NCBI RefSeq assembly: GCF_011947195.1
Contig: NZ_JAATVY010000004.1
Location: forward strand, 1 to 64,000
DNA length: 64,000 nucleotides
Source: Planosporangium thailandense
GTDB lineage: Bacteria > Actinomycetota > Actinomycetes > Mycobacteriales > Micromonosporaceae
Reading direction: 5' to 3'
Shown: one piece after another, positions 40,251 through 49,098 of the stretch
Position numbering within the stretch: the stretch's first letter is position 1
How the letters are laid out: each line of letters begins with the position of its first letter
Translations under genes and position numbers: made by a program
Notes under the pieces: generated by a model
Seen by the model: only the letters and a program-made list of their open reading frames with translations
Told to the model about the DNA's origin: nothing
The model's database searches: none

Positions 40251-41054
40251 GTGACCCATCCCGACCTCGCGTGGCTGCACCCGGCCCTCAACCTCCCGGC
40301 CGCGGTGCTGGCTCTCGCCCTGGCCTGCTACCTGCTGGTCGGCGAGCCGTTGCTGGGCAGGCGGATGTACCGACGCCTGCAGCAGCAGCGCGACCGCGAC
40401 CCGAATGCGCTGCTGCGGTTTCTCCGCCAGACGATGGGCTTCCAGGCCGGCTTCGTGGCGGTCACGCTCGCCTGCCTCGCGCTCGCTCCGGGACTGCACG
40501 CACGGCATCTCGGCCTGGCCTGGCCGGCCGGTCCGCTGCGCTGGCAGGCGACCGGGTTCACCGCGTACCTCGTCGTGATCATCCTCGTCATGGGGCTTGC
40601 GATGCGGGTCCGGGCCCGTCGCGGACGGTCGGTGCCCGGTCAGGCGGCGTTCTCGGCGATGCTGCCCCGCACCCGTGCGGAACGGTGGCACGCCCTCGCG
40701 GTCGCGGTAGGGGCCGGAGTCAGTGAGGAACTGGCCTTCCGGGGGCTGCTCATCGCCACCGGTGTCGCGCTGTTCGGCGTGTCCCCGTACGTCGCGGCGG
40801 CGGCGCTGATCGTGCTGTTCGGTGTCGCCCACCTCTACCAGGGCGTTGGCGGCATGGTCGGTACCGCGCTGGTGGGCGCCTTGCTCACCGGCCTGTATCT
40901 GGCCTCCGGCAGCCTGCTGCTACCGATCGTGTTGCACGTCGTCATCGACATCCGGTCGCTCCTGCTCGTACCGGCGCCCCGCAGCGCGCCGACCGATCCG
41001 GGGACCGCCACTGTCACCGGCGCACGTTGCCTTGACGCCGGTGACAAGGTCTAG
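40251..41054 (+). CDS. CPBP family intramembrane metalloprotease
   Basis: The product is 267 residues from GTG at 40251, with AGAGGAGCG upstream; longer starts are not needed. It has about eight hydrophobic segments and the family motifs SEELAFRGLLI (Glu-Glu-x3-Arg, about residues 157-166), VLFGVAHLYQG (His) and LHVVIDI (second His). CPBP proteases cleave within membranes and often act in bacteriocin self-immunity or protein processing. The target is unknown. The MerR-type promoter for the next genes overlaps its 3' end. Confidence 0.85.
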   Translation: MTHPDLAWLHPALNLPAAVLALALACYLLVGEPLLGRRMYRRLQQQRDRDPNALLRFLRQTMGFQAGFVAVTLACLALAPGLHARHLGLAWPAGPLRWQATGFTAYLVVIILVMGLAMRVRARRGRSVPGQAAFSAMLPRTRAERWHALAVAVGAGVSEELAFRGLLIATGVALFGVSPYVAAAALIVLFGVAHLYQGVGGMVGTALVGALLTGLYLASGSLLLPIVLHVVIDIRSLLLVPAPRSAPTDPGTATVTGARCLDAGDKV

Positions 41055-41057
41055 CGT
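41027..41057 (+). promoter_or_regulatory. MerR-type promoter with 19-bp spacer and dyad operator
   Basis: A -35-like TTGCCT (41027-41032) and a -10-like TAGCGT (41052-41057) are 19 bases apart, the long spacing used by MerR regulators. Between them CCTTG (41030-41034) and CAAGG (41045-41049) form a dyad, CCTTGACGCCGGTGACAAGG. The elements lie 30 bases before the MerR gene start, so autoregulation is likely. Confidence 0.6.
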
Positions 41058-41086
41058 CGCTGCCATGAGCGGGTGAGGGAGGTCGC

Positions 41087-41479
41087 ATGCTGATCGGCGA
41101 ACTGGCCGAGCGGGCCGGCACAAGCACCCGGACGCTGCGGTACTACGAGGCACACGGGTTGGTGCGGGCACAGCGCTCCGCCAACGGTTACCGCGTCTAC
41201 GACGAGGCGGAGCTGAGGGTCGTACAGGAGATCCGGGCCCTGCTCGCCGTAGGCTTCGGCCTCGACGACATCCGCCCTTTCGTCGCGTGCCTCCGGGCCG
41301 GCAACACATCCGGCGACGTCTGCCCCGACTCGGTGGCCGTACTGCGGCGCAAGCTCGCCGAGGTCGACGCCTGCATCGACCGGCTCGGCGCGGTACGGCA
41401 GCAGCTACAGACCCAGCTCACCCACGCCATCGCGCACCGGGAGGAAACGTGCCTCAAGCTTCGAAGACCGGCTCCCTGA
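41087..41479 (+). CDS. MerR family transcriptional regulator
   Basis: The product is 130 residues from ATG at 41087 after GAGGGAGG. MLIGELAERAGTSTRTLRYY with EAHGLVRAQRSANGYRVYDE is the MerR winged-helix, and a coiled-coil dimerisation helix follows (ALLAVGFGLDDIRPFVACLR and beyond). Cys residues at ACLRAGN, DVCPD and DACID are possible sensor positions. It overlaps the next gene by 31 bases. The pairing with a thioredoxin suggests control of a redox-linked response. Confidence 0.88.
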   Translation: MLIGELAERAGTSTRTLRYYEAHGLVRAQRSANGYRVYDEAELRVVQEIRALLAVGFGLDDIRPFVACLRAGNTSGDVCPDSVAVLRRKLAEVDACIDRLGAVRQQLQTQLTHAIAHREETCLKLRRPAP

Positions 41480-41796
41480 TCACTGTCAGCGACGAGACCT
41501 TCGCCGAGACGGTGCTGACCAGCGACCGGCCCGTGGTGGTCGATTTCTGGGCGGAGTGGTGCCGACCCTGCAAGATGATTGCCAACAGCCTGGCCGAGCT
41601 TGCCGAGGAGTTCGGCGACCGGATGGTCGTGGCCACGCTCAACTCTGACGAGAATCCGAACGCCACCCGGACGTACGGCGTCATGTCGCTGCCGACCCTG
41701 CTTGTCTTCCGTGGGGGAGAGGTCGTCGGTTCGATCGTCGGGGCCCGGCCGAAGGCTTCACTGCGGCAGGCGTTGGCCGCGCATGGCGGGTTGTGA
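41449..41796 (+). CDS. thioredoxin-like protein
   Basis: The product is 115 residues from GTG at 41449 with GAGGAAAC upstream. The active site is WAEWCRPCKM, the classic WC-x2-CK pattern with Arg-Pro between the Cys, and the cis-Pro loop is present as MSLPTLLVF. It is of normal thioredoxin length and fold (VVVDFWAEW, VATLNSDENPNATRTYGV, GEVVGSIVGARPKASLRQAL). It is encoded with the MerR regulator and is probably under its control as a disulphide reductase. Confidence 0.9.
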   Translation: MPQASKTGSLITVSDETFAETVLTSDRPVVVDFWAEWCRPCKMIANSLAELAEEFGDRMVVATLNSDENPNATRTYGVMSLPTLLVFRGGEVVGSIVGARPKASLRQALAAHGGL

Positions 41797-41831
41797 CACC
41801 GTCGACGGTGGTTGTGACACCGTCGGCGGCC
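41790..41831. repeat. 21-base tandem duplication overlapping the thioredoxin stop
   Basis: GTTGTGACACCGTCGACGGTG is followed directly by GTTGTGACACCGTCGGCGGCC, differing in three bases. The first copy contains the TGA stop of the thioredoxin gene. It may be replication slippage or a pair of binding sites for the downstream operon. Confidence 0.5.
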
Positions 41832-42050
41832 GCCGGCGCTCGGCGCTCACGCGGCCCGGCGACCGCAGGAGATCGGCGCGCCTGCGGTCGATCGTCGCCA
41901 CCCCGGCCGTCGCGGCCATGAGGGCACCCGCCGGCGAGCAGCAGCATCCGGGCATCCCCGTGCCGCGTGACCTTCATCTGCCCGCCGCTACCTGCTGAGG
42001 CGCCGGATGAATGTATGGCGGGTGGACGGTGGCGGCTAACCTCGACGAGC

Positions 42051-42650
42051 GTGGTGGTACGGGCTGTCGTCTTCGACATCGGCGGAGTACTCGAGATCAC
42101 GCCGGCGCTCGGCTGGGACACCGTGTGGGCGGACCGGCTCGGCCTGTCGCCGGCCGAGTTCTACGAGCGGACGTTCCCCGTGTGGCGGGCCGGCTCGATC
42201 GGCGCGATCTGCGAAGCGGACGTCCACCGGCGCCTGGGCGACCTCCTCGGACTGGCCGAGACACAGGTGGACGCCCTGATGAGCGACGTGTGGACCGAGT
42301 ACCTGGGCAGCCTCAACGTCGAGCTCAGCGAGTACTTCCGGGGTCTGCGCCCCCGTTACCGCACCGCCATCCTCAGCAACAGCTTCGTCGGCGCGCGTGA
42401 GCGGGAGCATGAACGTTACGGTTTCGGCGACATCACCGACCTGATCGTGTACTCGCACGAGGTCGGGATGTCGAAGCCGGATCCGCGCATCTACGAGTTG
42501 ACGTGCGGGCGGCTCGGCGTACGGCCCGAAGAGGCGATCTTCCTGGACGACGTGGAACCCTTCGTCGACGCCGCACGCCAGGCGGGTATGCAGGCCATTT
42601 TGTTCAAGAACAACGAGCAGGCGATCGCGGACATCGACGTCAGCCTGTGA
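42051..42650 (+). CDS. HAD superfamily hydrolase (subfamily IA)
   Basis: The product is 199 residues from GTG at 42051 or 42054. Motif I is VVFDIGGVLE: the nucleophile Asp is present, but the second Asp of the usual DxDxT is replaced by Gly, as in IA members that use DxGGV. Motif II is LSNSF, motif III GMSKPDPRIYE and motif IV IFLDDVEPFVDAAR. Such enzymes hydrolyse phosphate esters or act on epoxides and haloacids. The substrate is unknown. The next gene starts 15 bases later, so an operon is likely. Confidence 0.88.
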   Translation: MVVRAVVFDIGGVLEITPALGWDTVWADRLGLSPAEFYERTFPVWRAGSIGAICEADVHRRLGDLLGLAETQVDALMSDVWTEYLGSLNVELSEYFRGLRPRYRTAILSNSFVGAREREHERYGFGDITDLIVYSHEVGMSKPDPRIYELTCGRLGVRPEEAIFLDDVEPFVDAARQAGMQAILFKNNEQAIADIDVSL

Positions 42651-42665
42651 CCGTCGGGAGGGGTC

Positions 42666-43124
42666 GTGAGCGAACCGGACGAACTGATGGTCCGGATCGG
42701 CCGGGGGATCGAGCTGAGCCAGCGTGGTGACCGAGCTGCCGCCCGTGAGCTGTTCGCGCGGATCTGGGACGAGATCGGACCCGACGGCGACCCGTTGCAC
42801 CGCTGCGCGCTCGCGCATCACATGGCAGACACCCAGGACGACGTGACCGAGGAGCTGGCCTGGGACCTGCGGGCGCTGGAAGCGGCCGATTCGATCACCG
42901 AGGAGCGGGCGCGGCAGGCCGGGGTCGCGGGCTCCGTACGCGGCTTCTACCCGTCACTGCATCTCAACCTGGGCGAGGCGTATCGCAAGCTCGGAGACCT
43001 CGAGCGGGCACGCCACCACCTCGAGCGGGGACGGGCCGCCGTCGACGCTCTCGGCGACGACGGGTACGGGCGGCTGGTCCGGGGCGCGCTGGATCGCCTT
43101 GCCGACCGGCTGGGGACGGTCTGA
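42666..43124 (+). CDS. TPR-like hypothetical protein
   Basis: The product is 152 residues from GTG at 42666. It is all-helical with tetratricopeptide-like units: LSQRGDRAAARELFARIWDE, and LHLNLGEAYRKLGDLERARH with HLERGRAAVDALG. The function is unknown; TPR proteins of this size usually mediate protein binding. It lies immediately after the HAD hydrolase in the same orientation. Confidence 0.75.
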   Translation: MSEPDELMVRIGRGIELSQRGDRAAARELFARIWDEIGPDGDPLHRCALAHHMADTQDDVTEELAWDLRALEAADSITEERARQAGVAGSVRGFYPSLHLNLGEAYRKLGDLERARHHLERGRAAVDALGDDGYGRLVRGALDRLADRLGTV

Positions 43125-43208
43125 CGCATTTCGGTGCGATTCGCTCCGAGACGCCGGGGTATGTGCTCAATGTGCCGTAGGAGTCAAGAAGCGAGAGGCG
43201 CGACCGTC

Positions 43209-43478
43209 ATGGTGACCAGGGACGAGGTGCTGCCGTACCTCAACACGGTGGATTTCCCGGCGATGAAGGAGGACATCGTCCGCGAGGCCGAAAAGCTTGG
43301 TGCGCCGGAGCAGGTGCTGAAAGCGTTGCGGGGTATGCCGCCGGTTGACTACCGCAACAAGAACGAGGTGCTCCGCTCCGCGAAGACCGAAATCGCGGAA
43401 GAGACCGACGCGGAGAAGGCGGTCAAGGCACGCGACCACAAACACCAGCGGGTGGCCGAGTATCTGCGAAGCAGCTAG
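43209..43478 (+). CDS. DUF2795 domain protein
   Basis: The product is 89 residues from ATG at 43209 (MVTRDEVLPYLNTVDFPAMK). The YLNTVDFPAMKEDIVREAEK pattern is characteristic of DUF2795 proteins, small helical proteins common in actinobacteria. The Lys/Glu/Arg-rich tail fits a nucleic-acid or protein-binding role, but the function is not established. A strong hairpin terminator follows. Confidence 0.8.
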   Translation: MVTRDEVLPYLNTVDFPAMKEDIVREAEKLGAPEQVLKALRGMPPVDYRNKNEVLRSAKTEIAEETDAEKAVKARDHKHQRVAEYLRSS

Positions 43479-43494
43479 CTTCCGCGCGACCCCC

Positions 43495-43543
43495 GTACCG
43501 GTACGCCGATGGCACCGCGCTGGTGCCGTCGGCGTACCGGTAC
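43495..43543 (+). terminator. 22-bp hairpin downstream of the DUF2795 gene
   Basis: GTACCGGTACGCCGATGGCACC and its inverted copy 43522-43543 form a near-perfect stem with one mismatch and a 5-base loop (given in two parts because of length: left arm 43495-43516). It is a terminator without a T-run, typical of these genomes. The following 320 bases contain no gene. Confidence 0.7.
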
Positions 43544-43862
43544 GCGGATGCGCCGCGACAACCGGCGAGCAGGACGGTCCCGCCGGATGATCGGCGCGAT
43601 TTCTGGACCTCCTCGGGCACCGTATCGGCGACGTGGTCGCCGAGATCAAGTCAGCTGTTCCAGCGCGGTCAGGTAGGTGCCGTTCAGGTTCGCCGCAAAG
43701 CAATTACCGCACGTGCCGCGTATCCCACTCGGCGTTTCGCAAGCCGGATTACGGGCATGACCATGGTGTTCGACTGTCACTCGATCGGGTCTATTGTGGA
43801 TCCCTTGGTCAAATTTATAAGGCTCGGTAACCGACGGCCGATTGTGGGAGCGCAGTGAGGAC

Positions 43863-44063
43863 ATGAGCAACAACGGAGATGACCAGTACTACTGGTGCCT
43901 TTCACATCACCGCGTCGAGAACAACGACAACATGTGCGCCGCGGTGGACCGACTCGGACCGTACGCGTCGGCTCAGCAAGCCGAGCAAGCGCTCGACCGA
44001 GTAAGACAACGAAACGAGACTTGGGATGCGGAGGACGCCCGCTGGAACGGAGAGGACGAGTAA
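43863..44063 (+). CDS. small conserved actinobacterial protein
   Basis: The product is 66 residues from ATG at 43863 (MSNNGDDQYYWCLSHHRVEN). The YYWCLxHHRVE start, the RLGPYASAQQAEQALDRV middle and the WDAEDARWNGEDE end match a widespread actinobacterial small protein of unknown function. Cys13 with His15 and His16 might bind a metal. It precedes the histone-like gene by 64 bases. Confidence 0.7.
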   Translation: MSNNGDDQYYWCLSHHRVENNDNMCAAVDRLGPYASAQQAEQALDRVRQRNETWDAEDARWNGEDE

Positions 44064-44127
44064 GCGCTCTTGTTGTGACGCTTGCGTCGACCGATCAGCG
44101 AACGTCCCCGACGAGGGGGAAAACACG

Positions 44128-45732
44128 ATGGCCGTAGCGAACAAGGCCACCACCAGACCGGCTGCCAAACGCGCGGCTGGCACGAGCACGACCAAGAGCA
44201 CGGGTACCCGGACCGCGGCTGGCAAGGCTGCGACGGCGAAGAGCGCCGGCGCGAAGACGACCGCCGCGAAGACGACCGCCGCGAAGACGACTGCGGCGAA
44301 GACCGCCGCGGCGAAGCGGCCGGTCGCGGCTGCGGCCACCGGCACCCGCCGTGCGGCGACGGCTACGGCGGTGCGCGGCGCGGCCAGCGCCCGCAAGTCG
44401 ACGCCGGCGACCAAGTCGACCGCCAAGACCGCTCCGGCGAGCAAGTCGACCGCCAAGACGGCCCCGGCGAGGAAGACCGTTGCCAAGAGCACCGCGACGC
44501 GTGCGACCGCGGCCAAGAAGGTGACCGCGCCGAAGAAGACCGCTGCGCCGAAGAAGACCACGGCCAAGGCGACCACGGCGACCAAGCCGGCCACCGTGGC
44601 GAGGAAGACCGCCGCGCCGAAGAAGGCGACCTCGGTCAAGGCGGCCACCGCCGTGAAGAAGACCGCCGCGCCGAAGAAGGCGACCTCGGTCAAGGCGGCC
44701 ACCGCCGTGAAGAAGACTGCCGCGCCGAAGAAGGCGACCTCGGTCAAGGCGGCCACCGCCGCGAAGAAGACCGCCGCGCCGAAGAAGACCACGGTGGCGA
44801 AGAAGACCACGGTGGCGAAGGCCGCACCGGCTCGCAAGACGGCTGCCGCGACCAAGGCTCCACCGGCTCGCAAGACGGCTGCCGCGACCAAGGCCGCACC
44901 GGCTCGCAAGACCGCCGCCGCGACCAAGGCTGCGCCCGCCCGCAAGGCGGCCGCGTCGAAGGCGCCGGCGAAGAAGGCGACGACGGCGGCGAAGAAGGCG
45001 ACGACGGCGGCGAAGAAGGCGGCGCCTACGAAGAAGGCGGCGCCTACGAAAAAGGCGACGACGGCGGCCAAGAAGACGGCTCCCGCCAAGAAGACGGCTC
45101 CCGCCAAGAAGACCGCTCCCGCCAAGAAGACGGCCACCGTGGCCAAGAAGACCGCTCCCGCCACGAAGGCGGCGCCTGCGAAGAAGGCGCCGGTCCGGCC
45201 GGCCGCGGTCAAGCGGGCGCCGGCGTCGGGTACCGCGACCGGTACGGCCGTGCCGGTCAAGAAGGCGGCGACCCGCAAGGCCGCCCCGGCGACGGCCAAG
45301 GCCGCCAAGGCGACCTCGGCCAAGACGACCCCGGCGAAGCCGGCTGCCACGAAGCCCGCCACCGTCAAGGCCGCTGCCACCGCCAAGAAGGCGACCGACA
45401 CCGCCAAGAAGGCGACCGACACCGCCAAGAAGGCGACCGGCACCGCGAAGTCGGCGACCGGCACCGCGAAGAAGGCGGTCTCGAAGGCCACCAACACCGC
45501 GAAGTCGGCGGCGAACCTCGCCGCGAAGGCCGCGTCGGCCGCCGCCGCGAAGGTGGCCACCGCAGCCGCGGTGAAGGCCACCGAGGTGACCATGACGGCT
45601 GCCACCAAGGCGACGCGCGCCGCCGGCGTCAAGATCCCGGCTCAGCGCAAGGGCGCCAACGGCGGCAACGGGGCGACCCGCAAGCCGGCCACCGCCGGTA
45701 GCGCCGTCAAGGCGGCGAGCCTCCGCAAGTAG
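44128..45732 (+). CDS. histone H1-like Lys/Ala-rich protein
   Basis: The product is 534 residues from ATG at 44128, with GAGGGGGAAAACACG upstream. Almost the whole sequence is Ala, Lys, Thr, Pro and Val, with three 54-base tandem units (44620-44781) encoding KKATSVKAATAVKKTAAP, and further short KKTAPA and KKATDTA repeats. This resembles bacterial histone H1-like (Hc2/HU-tail) nucleoid proteins and should bind DNA by charge. It has no globular domain. Its size is large for such tails. Repeat length may vary between strains. Confidence 0.75.
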   Translation: MAVANKATTRPAAKRAAGTSTTKSTGTRTAAGKAATAKSAGAKTTAAKTTAAKTTAAKTAAAKRPVAAAATGTRRAATATAVRGAASARKSTPATKSTAKTAPASKSTAKTAPARKTVAKSTATRATAAKKVTAPKKTAAPKKTTAKATTATKPATVARKTAAPKKATSVKAATAVKKTAAPKKATSVKAATAVKKTAAPKKATSVKAATAAKKTAAPKKTTVAKKTTVAKAAPARKTAAATKAPPARKTAAATKAAPARKTAAATKAAPARKAAASKAPAKKATTAAKKATTAAKKAAPTKKAAPTKKATTAAKKTAPAKKTAPAKKTAPAKKTATVAKKTAPATKAAPAKKAPVRPAAVKRAPASGTATGTAVPVKKAATRKAAPATAKAAKATSAKTTPAKPAATKPATVKAAATAKKATDTAKKATDTAKKATGTAKSATGTAKKAVSKATNTAKSAANLAAKAASAAAAKVATAAAVKATEVTMTAATKATRAAGVKIPAQRKGANGGNGATRKPATAGSAVKAASLRK

Positions 45733-45801
45733 AACGGCTGCGGGACTCCCTGAGGTAACGACGGGTGGGGCGCCGTACGCGAGAGTGATAGGACATACCC
45801 T

Positions 45802-47199
45802 GTGGCTCTTCGACGCGTACGTGCGCCCCATCTCGATTTCGGCGCACTGCGCCGTGAGCTGAACCTGCCGGACGGGTTCCCGTCGGCGGCACAGCAGGAG
45901 GCGGAGCAGGCTGCCGCCGACCCTCCGAGACCGCCGGTCGATCGCACGGACATCCCGTTCGCGACGATCGACCCGGTCGGCTCGCTCGACCTGGACCAGG
46001 CGATGTGCCTCCAGCGCCGAAGCGGCGGCTACCGGGTGTACTACGCCATCGCGGACGTCGCGTCCTGGGTACGGCCCGGTGGCGCGGTGGATGTCGAGAC
46101 GTGGAAACGCGGGCAGACGGTCTACTTCCCGGACGGGAAGGTGCCACTGCATCCGGCGCTGCTGAGCGAAGGCGCCGCGAGCCTGCTGCCCGGCCAGGAC
46201 AGGCCGGCGGTGCTCTGGACGATCGATCTGGACGCCTACGGGGCGACCGTGGCCGTCGAGGTCGAGCGCGCGCTCGTACGAAGCCGGGCGAAGCTGGACT
46301 ACGAGCAGGTGCAGTCCGACGTGGATGCCGGCCAGCCCGCCGAGCCGGTGGCCCTGCTGCCCGAGGTCGGCAAGCTGCTCATCGAGCGCGGTCTGGCCCG
46401 GGGCGCCATCAACCTGCCGATTCCCGAGCAGGAGGTCGAACGCGACGGTGCCGGCTGGCGGCTGCGGTTACGCGCGCCGCTGGTGGTGGAGGAGTACAAC
46501 GCCCAGATCTCGCTCCTCACCGGGATGGCCGCGGCGAAAATCATGATCGACGGGCGGATGGGTCTACTGCGCACGATGCCGGCGCCCCTACCGGACGCGG
46601 TGGCCAGGCTGCGCGCCGCCGCGCCCGCCCTCGGTGTCCTCTGGCCGCACGGGGTGCAGGTGGGGGCGGTCATCGCGACGCTCGACCCGGCCGACCCGCG
46701 GGCGGCGGCCTTCCTCGACCAGGCGGCCGAGCTGATGCGGGGCGCCGGGTACCGGGCGTTCGCCGGCGAGGCCCCGGCGGACGCCGGACACGGGGCGGTC
46801 GCCGCCCCGTACGCGCACGTCACCGCGCCGCTGCGCCGCCTGGCCGACCGGTACGCCACCGAGGTGTGCCTGGCGCTGCACGCCGGGGTCGAGGCGCCGG
46901 AGTGGACGCGGCAGGCCCTGCCCCGGCTACCGGAGGTGATGTCGTCGACCGACCGGGTCGCGAACGCCGCCGAGCGGGGCGCGGTCGACCTGCTGGAGGC
47001 GGTACTGCTGCAGGGCCGGGTCGGTGAGGTGTTCGAGGCGGCGGTGCTCGACGTCGACCCCGCTCTCGTCGCGCTGGACGAGCCGCCGGTGCGGGCCCGC
47101 TGCGACGGCGACGGCCTGGTGGCCGGCGCCCGGGTACCCGTCCGCCTCGTCGAGGCCGACCCCGTAAAGCGGAAGGTCCGGTTCCACACCGCGCCGTGA
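45802..47199 (+). CDS. RNB-domain ribonuclease (RNase II/R family)
   Basis: The product is 465 residues from GTG at 45802. RNB landmarks are TIDPVGSLDLDQAMCLQRRS with the metal-binding Asp cluster (DLDQA, the usual DxDDA-like box), YYAIADVASWVRPG, LSEGAASLLPGQDRPAVLWT, and VTAPLRRLADRYATEVCLAL. It has no cold-shock or S1 domain like full RNase R, so it belongs to the short RNB proteins found in actinobacteria and Deinococcus. It degrades RNA 3' to 5'. It is divergent from nothing close; the acyl-CoA synthetase gene follows by 92 bases. Confidence 0.88.
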   Translation: MALRRVRAPHLDFGALRRELNLPDGFPSAAQQEAEQAAADPPRPPVDRTDIPFATIDPVGSLDLDQAMCLQRRSGGYRVYYAIADVASWVRPGGAVDVETWKRGQTVYFPDGKVPLHPALLSEGAASLLPGQDRPAVLWTIDLDAYGATVAVEVERALVRSRAKLDYEQVQSDVDAGQPAEPVALLPEVGKLLIERGLARGAINLPIPEQEVERDGAGWRLRLRAPLVVEEYNAQISLLTGMAAAKIMIDGRMGLLRTMPAPLPDAVARLRAAAPALGVLWPHGVQVGAVIATLDPADPRAAAFLDQAAELMRGAGYRAFAGEAPADAGHGAVAAPYAHVTAPLRRLADRYATEVCLALHAGVEAPEWTRQALPRLPEVMSSTDRVANAAERGAVDLLEAVLLQGRVGEVFEAAVLDVDPALVALDEPPVRARCDGDGLVAGARVPVRLVEADPVKRKVRFHTAP

Positions 47200-47291
47200 C
47201 CCGGTCGGGTGACGCCGCGGGCATGGACAGACCGCGGCCGGACCGGATATGACAAGAGATCCGGTCGATGACCCACGAGGAGGGTGACCGC

Positions 47292-49046
47292 GTGCCCGAC
47301 GATCCGCAGTACGACGACATCTCGGTCGACGGTTCCGTCCCGGACCCCGCCGCCGGCAGCGCCTTCCGCGCCGCCCGTGACTTCCTGCTCGACCACCGCG
47401 ACGACTACGAGATGGCCTATCGCGACTTCCGGTGGCCGAAGCTCGACACGTTCAACTGGGCCGTGGACTGGTTCGACGGCGTGCTGGCGACGGAGCGGCC
47501 CGACCAGACCGCGCTGTGGGTCGTGGAGGAGGACGGCAGCGAGGCCAGGCGGACCTTCGCGGAGATGTCGGCCACCGCCAGGCAGATCGCGGCGTGGCTG
47601 CGCAGCGTCGGTGTCCGACGGTACGACCGGATCCTGCTGATGCTCGGCAACCAGGTCGAACTGTGGGAGGTGATGCTGGCCGCCATCCGGATCGGCGCGG
47701 TGGTCATCCCGGCGTCGACGCTCCTCGGCCCGGACGACCTGGCCGACCGGATCGAGCGGGGCAACGTCGACCACGTGGTGGCCCGCAGCGTCGACGCGGC
47801 CAAGTTCGCCGACATCGGCGGCGCGTGGACCCGCGTCGCGGTCGGTGCGCCGGTCGCCGGCTGGCTGCGCTACGACCAGGCGTACGACTTCCTCGGAGAC
47901 GAAGCGATCGAGGGCCGCAGCCGGGCCGACGACCCGATGCTGCTGTACTTCACCTCCGGTACGACGGCGCAGCCGAAGCTGGTGGCGCACACCCACACGT
48001 CGTACCCGGTCGGGCACCTGTCCACCATGTACTGGCAGGGCCTGCGCCCCGGCGACGTGCACCTGAACATCTCCTCGCCGGGCTGGGCCAAGCACGCCTG
48101 GAGCAACCTGTTCGCGCCGTGGAACGCCGGCGCGACCGTGCTGGTGGTCAACCAGGCCCGTTTCAACGCGCCCGCGCTGCTGGACGCGATCGTCCGCTGC
48201 GGCGCGACCACGTTCTGCGCGCCGCCGACGGTGTGGCGGATGCTCATCCAGGCCGACCTGGGGGCCTGGACGGTGCCGCTGCGCGAGTGCGTCGCGGCCG
48301 GCGAGCCGCTCAACCCCGAGGTCATCGAGCAGGTACGCGCGGCGTGGGGTGTCACCGTGCGCGACGGGTACGGGCAGACCGAGACGACGGCCCAGATCGG
48401 CAACCCGCCCGGCCAGCCACTGAAGCCCGGCTCGATGGGCCGGCCGCTGCCCGGATACCGGATCGTTCTGGCGGACGTGCTGACGGGGGAGCGGGTGCCG
48501 GACGGGGTGGAGGGCGAGATCTGCCTGGACCTCGACGAGCGTCCGGTCAGTCTCATGAAGGGCTACCTCGACGATGAGCACACCGCGCACGTGATGCGGG
48601 ACGGGCTCTACCACACCGGGGACGTCGCGGTTCGCGAGGCGGACGGGTACATCACCTACGTCGGACGCACCGACGACGTGTTCAAGGCGTCGGACTACCG
48701 CATCTCGCCGTTCGAGGTGGAGAGCGCGCTGATCGAGCACGAGGCGGTGGTCGAGGCGGCCGTCGTGCCGTCGCCCGACCCGTTGCGGCTGGCGGTCGTC
48801 AAGGCGTACGTGATGCTCGCCGACGGCTACGAGCCGGGGCCCGAGATGGCGCGGGAGATTCTGCGGTTCGCACGTGGCCGGCTGGCGCCGTACCAGCGGG
48901 TGCGCCGGATCGAGTTCGCCGAGCTGCCGAAGACGATCTCCGGCAAGATCCGTCGGGTGGAGCTGCGCGGGGCGGAGAACAGCCGCACCCGCCGCGCCGA
49001 GCACGAGTACTGGGAGGACGACTTCCCGGAACTCAGGAACATGTGA
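47292..49046 (+). CDS. AMP-dependent acyl-CoA synthetase (acetyl/medium-chain type)
   Basis: The product is 584 residues from GTG at 47292, which has GAGGAGGGTGACC upstream; an ATG eight codons earlier is also open. Adenylation motifs are LYFTSGTTAQPKLVAHTHTS (P-loop), CGATTFCAPPTVW, the GYGQTETT acyl/adenylate motif, YHTGDVAVREADGYITYVGR and the catalytic-Lys end ELPKTISGKIRRVEL. It makes acyl-CoA from a carboxylic acid and ATP. The presence of a P450 and F420 reductase downstream may point to a lipid- or small-acid-modifying pathway. Confidence 0.88.
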   Translation: MPDDPQYDDISVDGSVPDPAAGSAFRAARDFLLDHRDDYEMAYRDFRWPKLDTFNWAVDWFDGVLATERPDQTALWVVEEDGSEARRTFAEMSATARQIAAWLRSVGVRRYDRILLMLGNQVELWEVMLAAIRIGAVVIPASTLLGPDDLADRIERGNVDHVVARSVDAAKFADIGGAWTRVAVGAPVAGWLRYDQAYDFLGDEAIEGRSRADDPMLLYFTSGTTAQPKLVAHTHTSYPVGHLSTMYWQGLRPGDVHLNISSPGWAKHAWSNLFAPWNAGATVLVVNQARFNAPALLDAIVRCGATTFCAPPTVWRMLIQADLGAWTVPLRECVAAGEPLNPEVIEQVRAAWGVTVRDGYGQTETTAQIGNPPGQPLKPGSMGRPLPGYRIVLADVLTGERVPDGVEGEICLDLDERPVSLMKGYLDDEHTAHVMRDGLYHTGDVAVREADGYITYVGRTDDVFKASDYRISPFEVESALIEHEAVVEAAVVPSPDPLRLAVVKAYVMLADGYEPGPEMAREILRFARGRLAPYQRVRRIEFAELPKTISGKIRRVELRGAENSRTRRAEHEYWEDDFPELRNM

Positions 49047-49098
49047 TGATCGCGACGCTCGCGATCCACGGCGCCGCTGCCGGTGCGAGACTGACGGC

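Noticed and set aside
43902-46152. Long minus-strand frames opposite the histone-like gene (Ala/Val/Phe-rich)
   Set aside because: They mirror the Lys/Ala repeats on the opposite strand and have no domain or ribosome-binding site.
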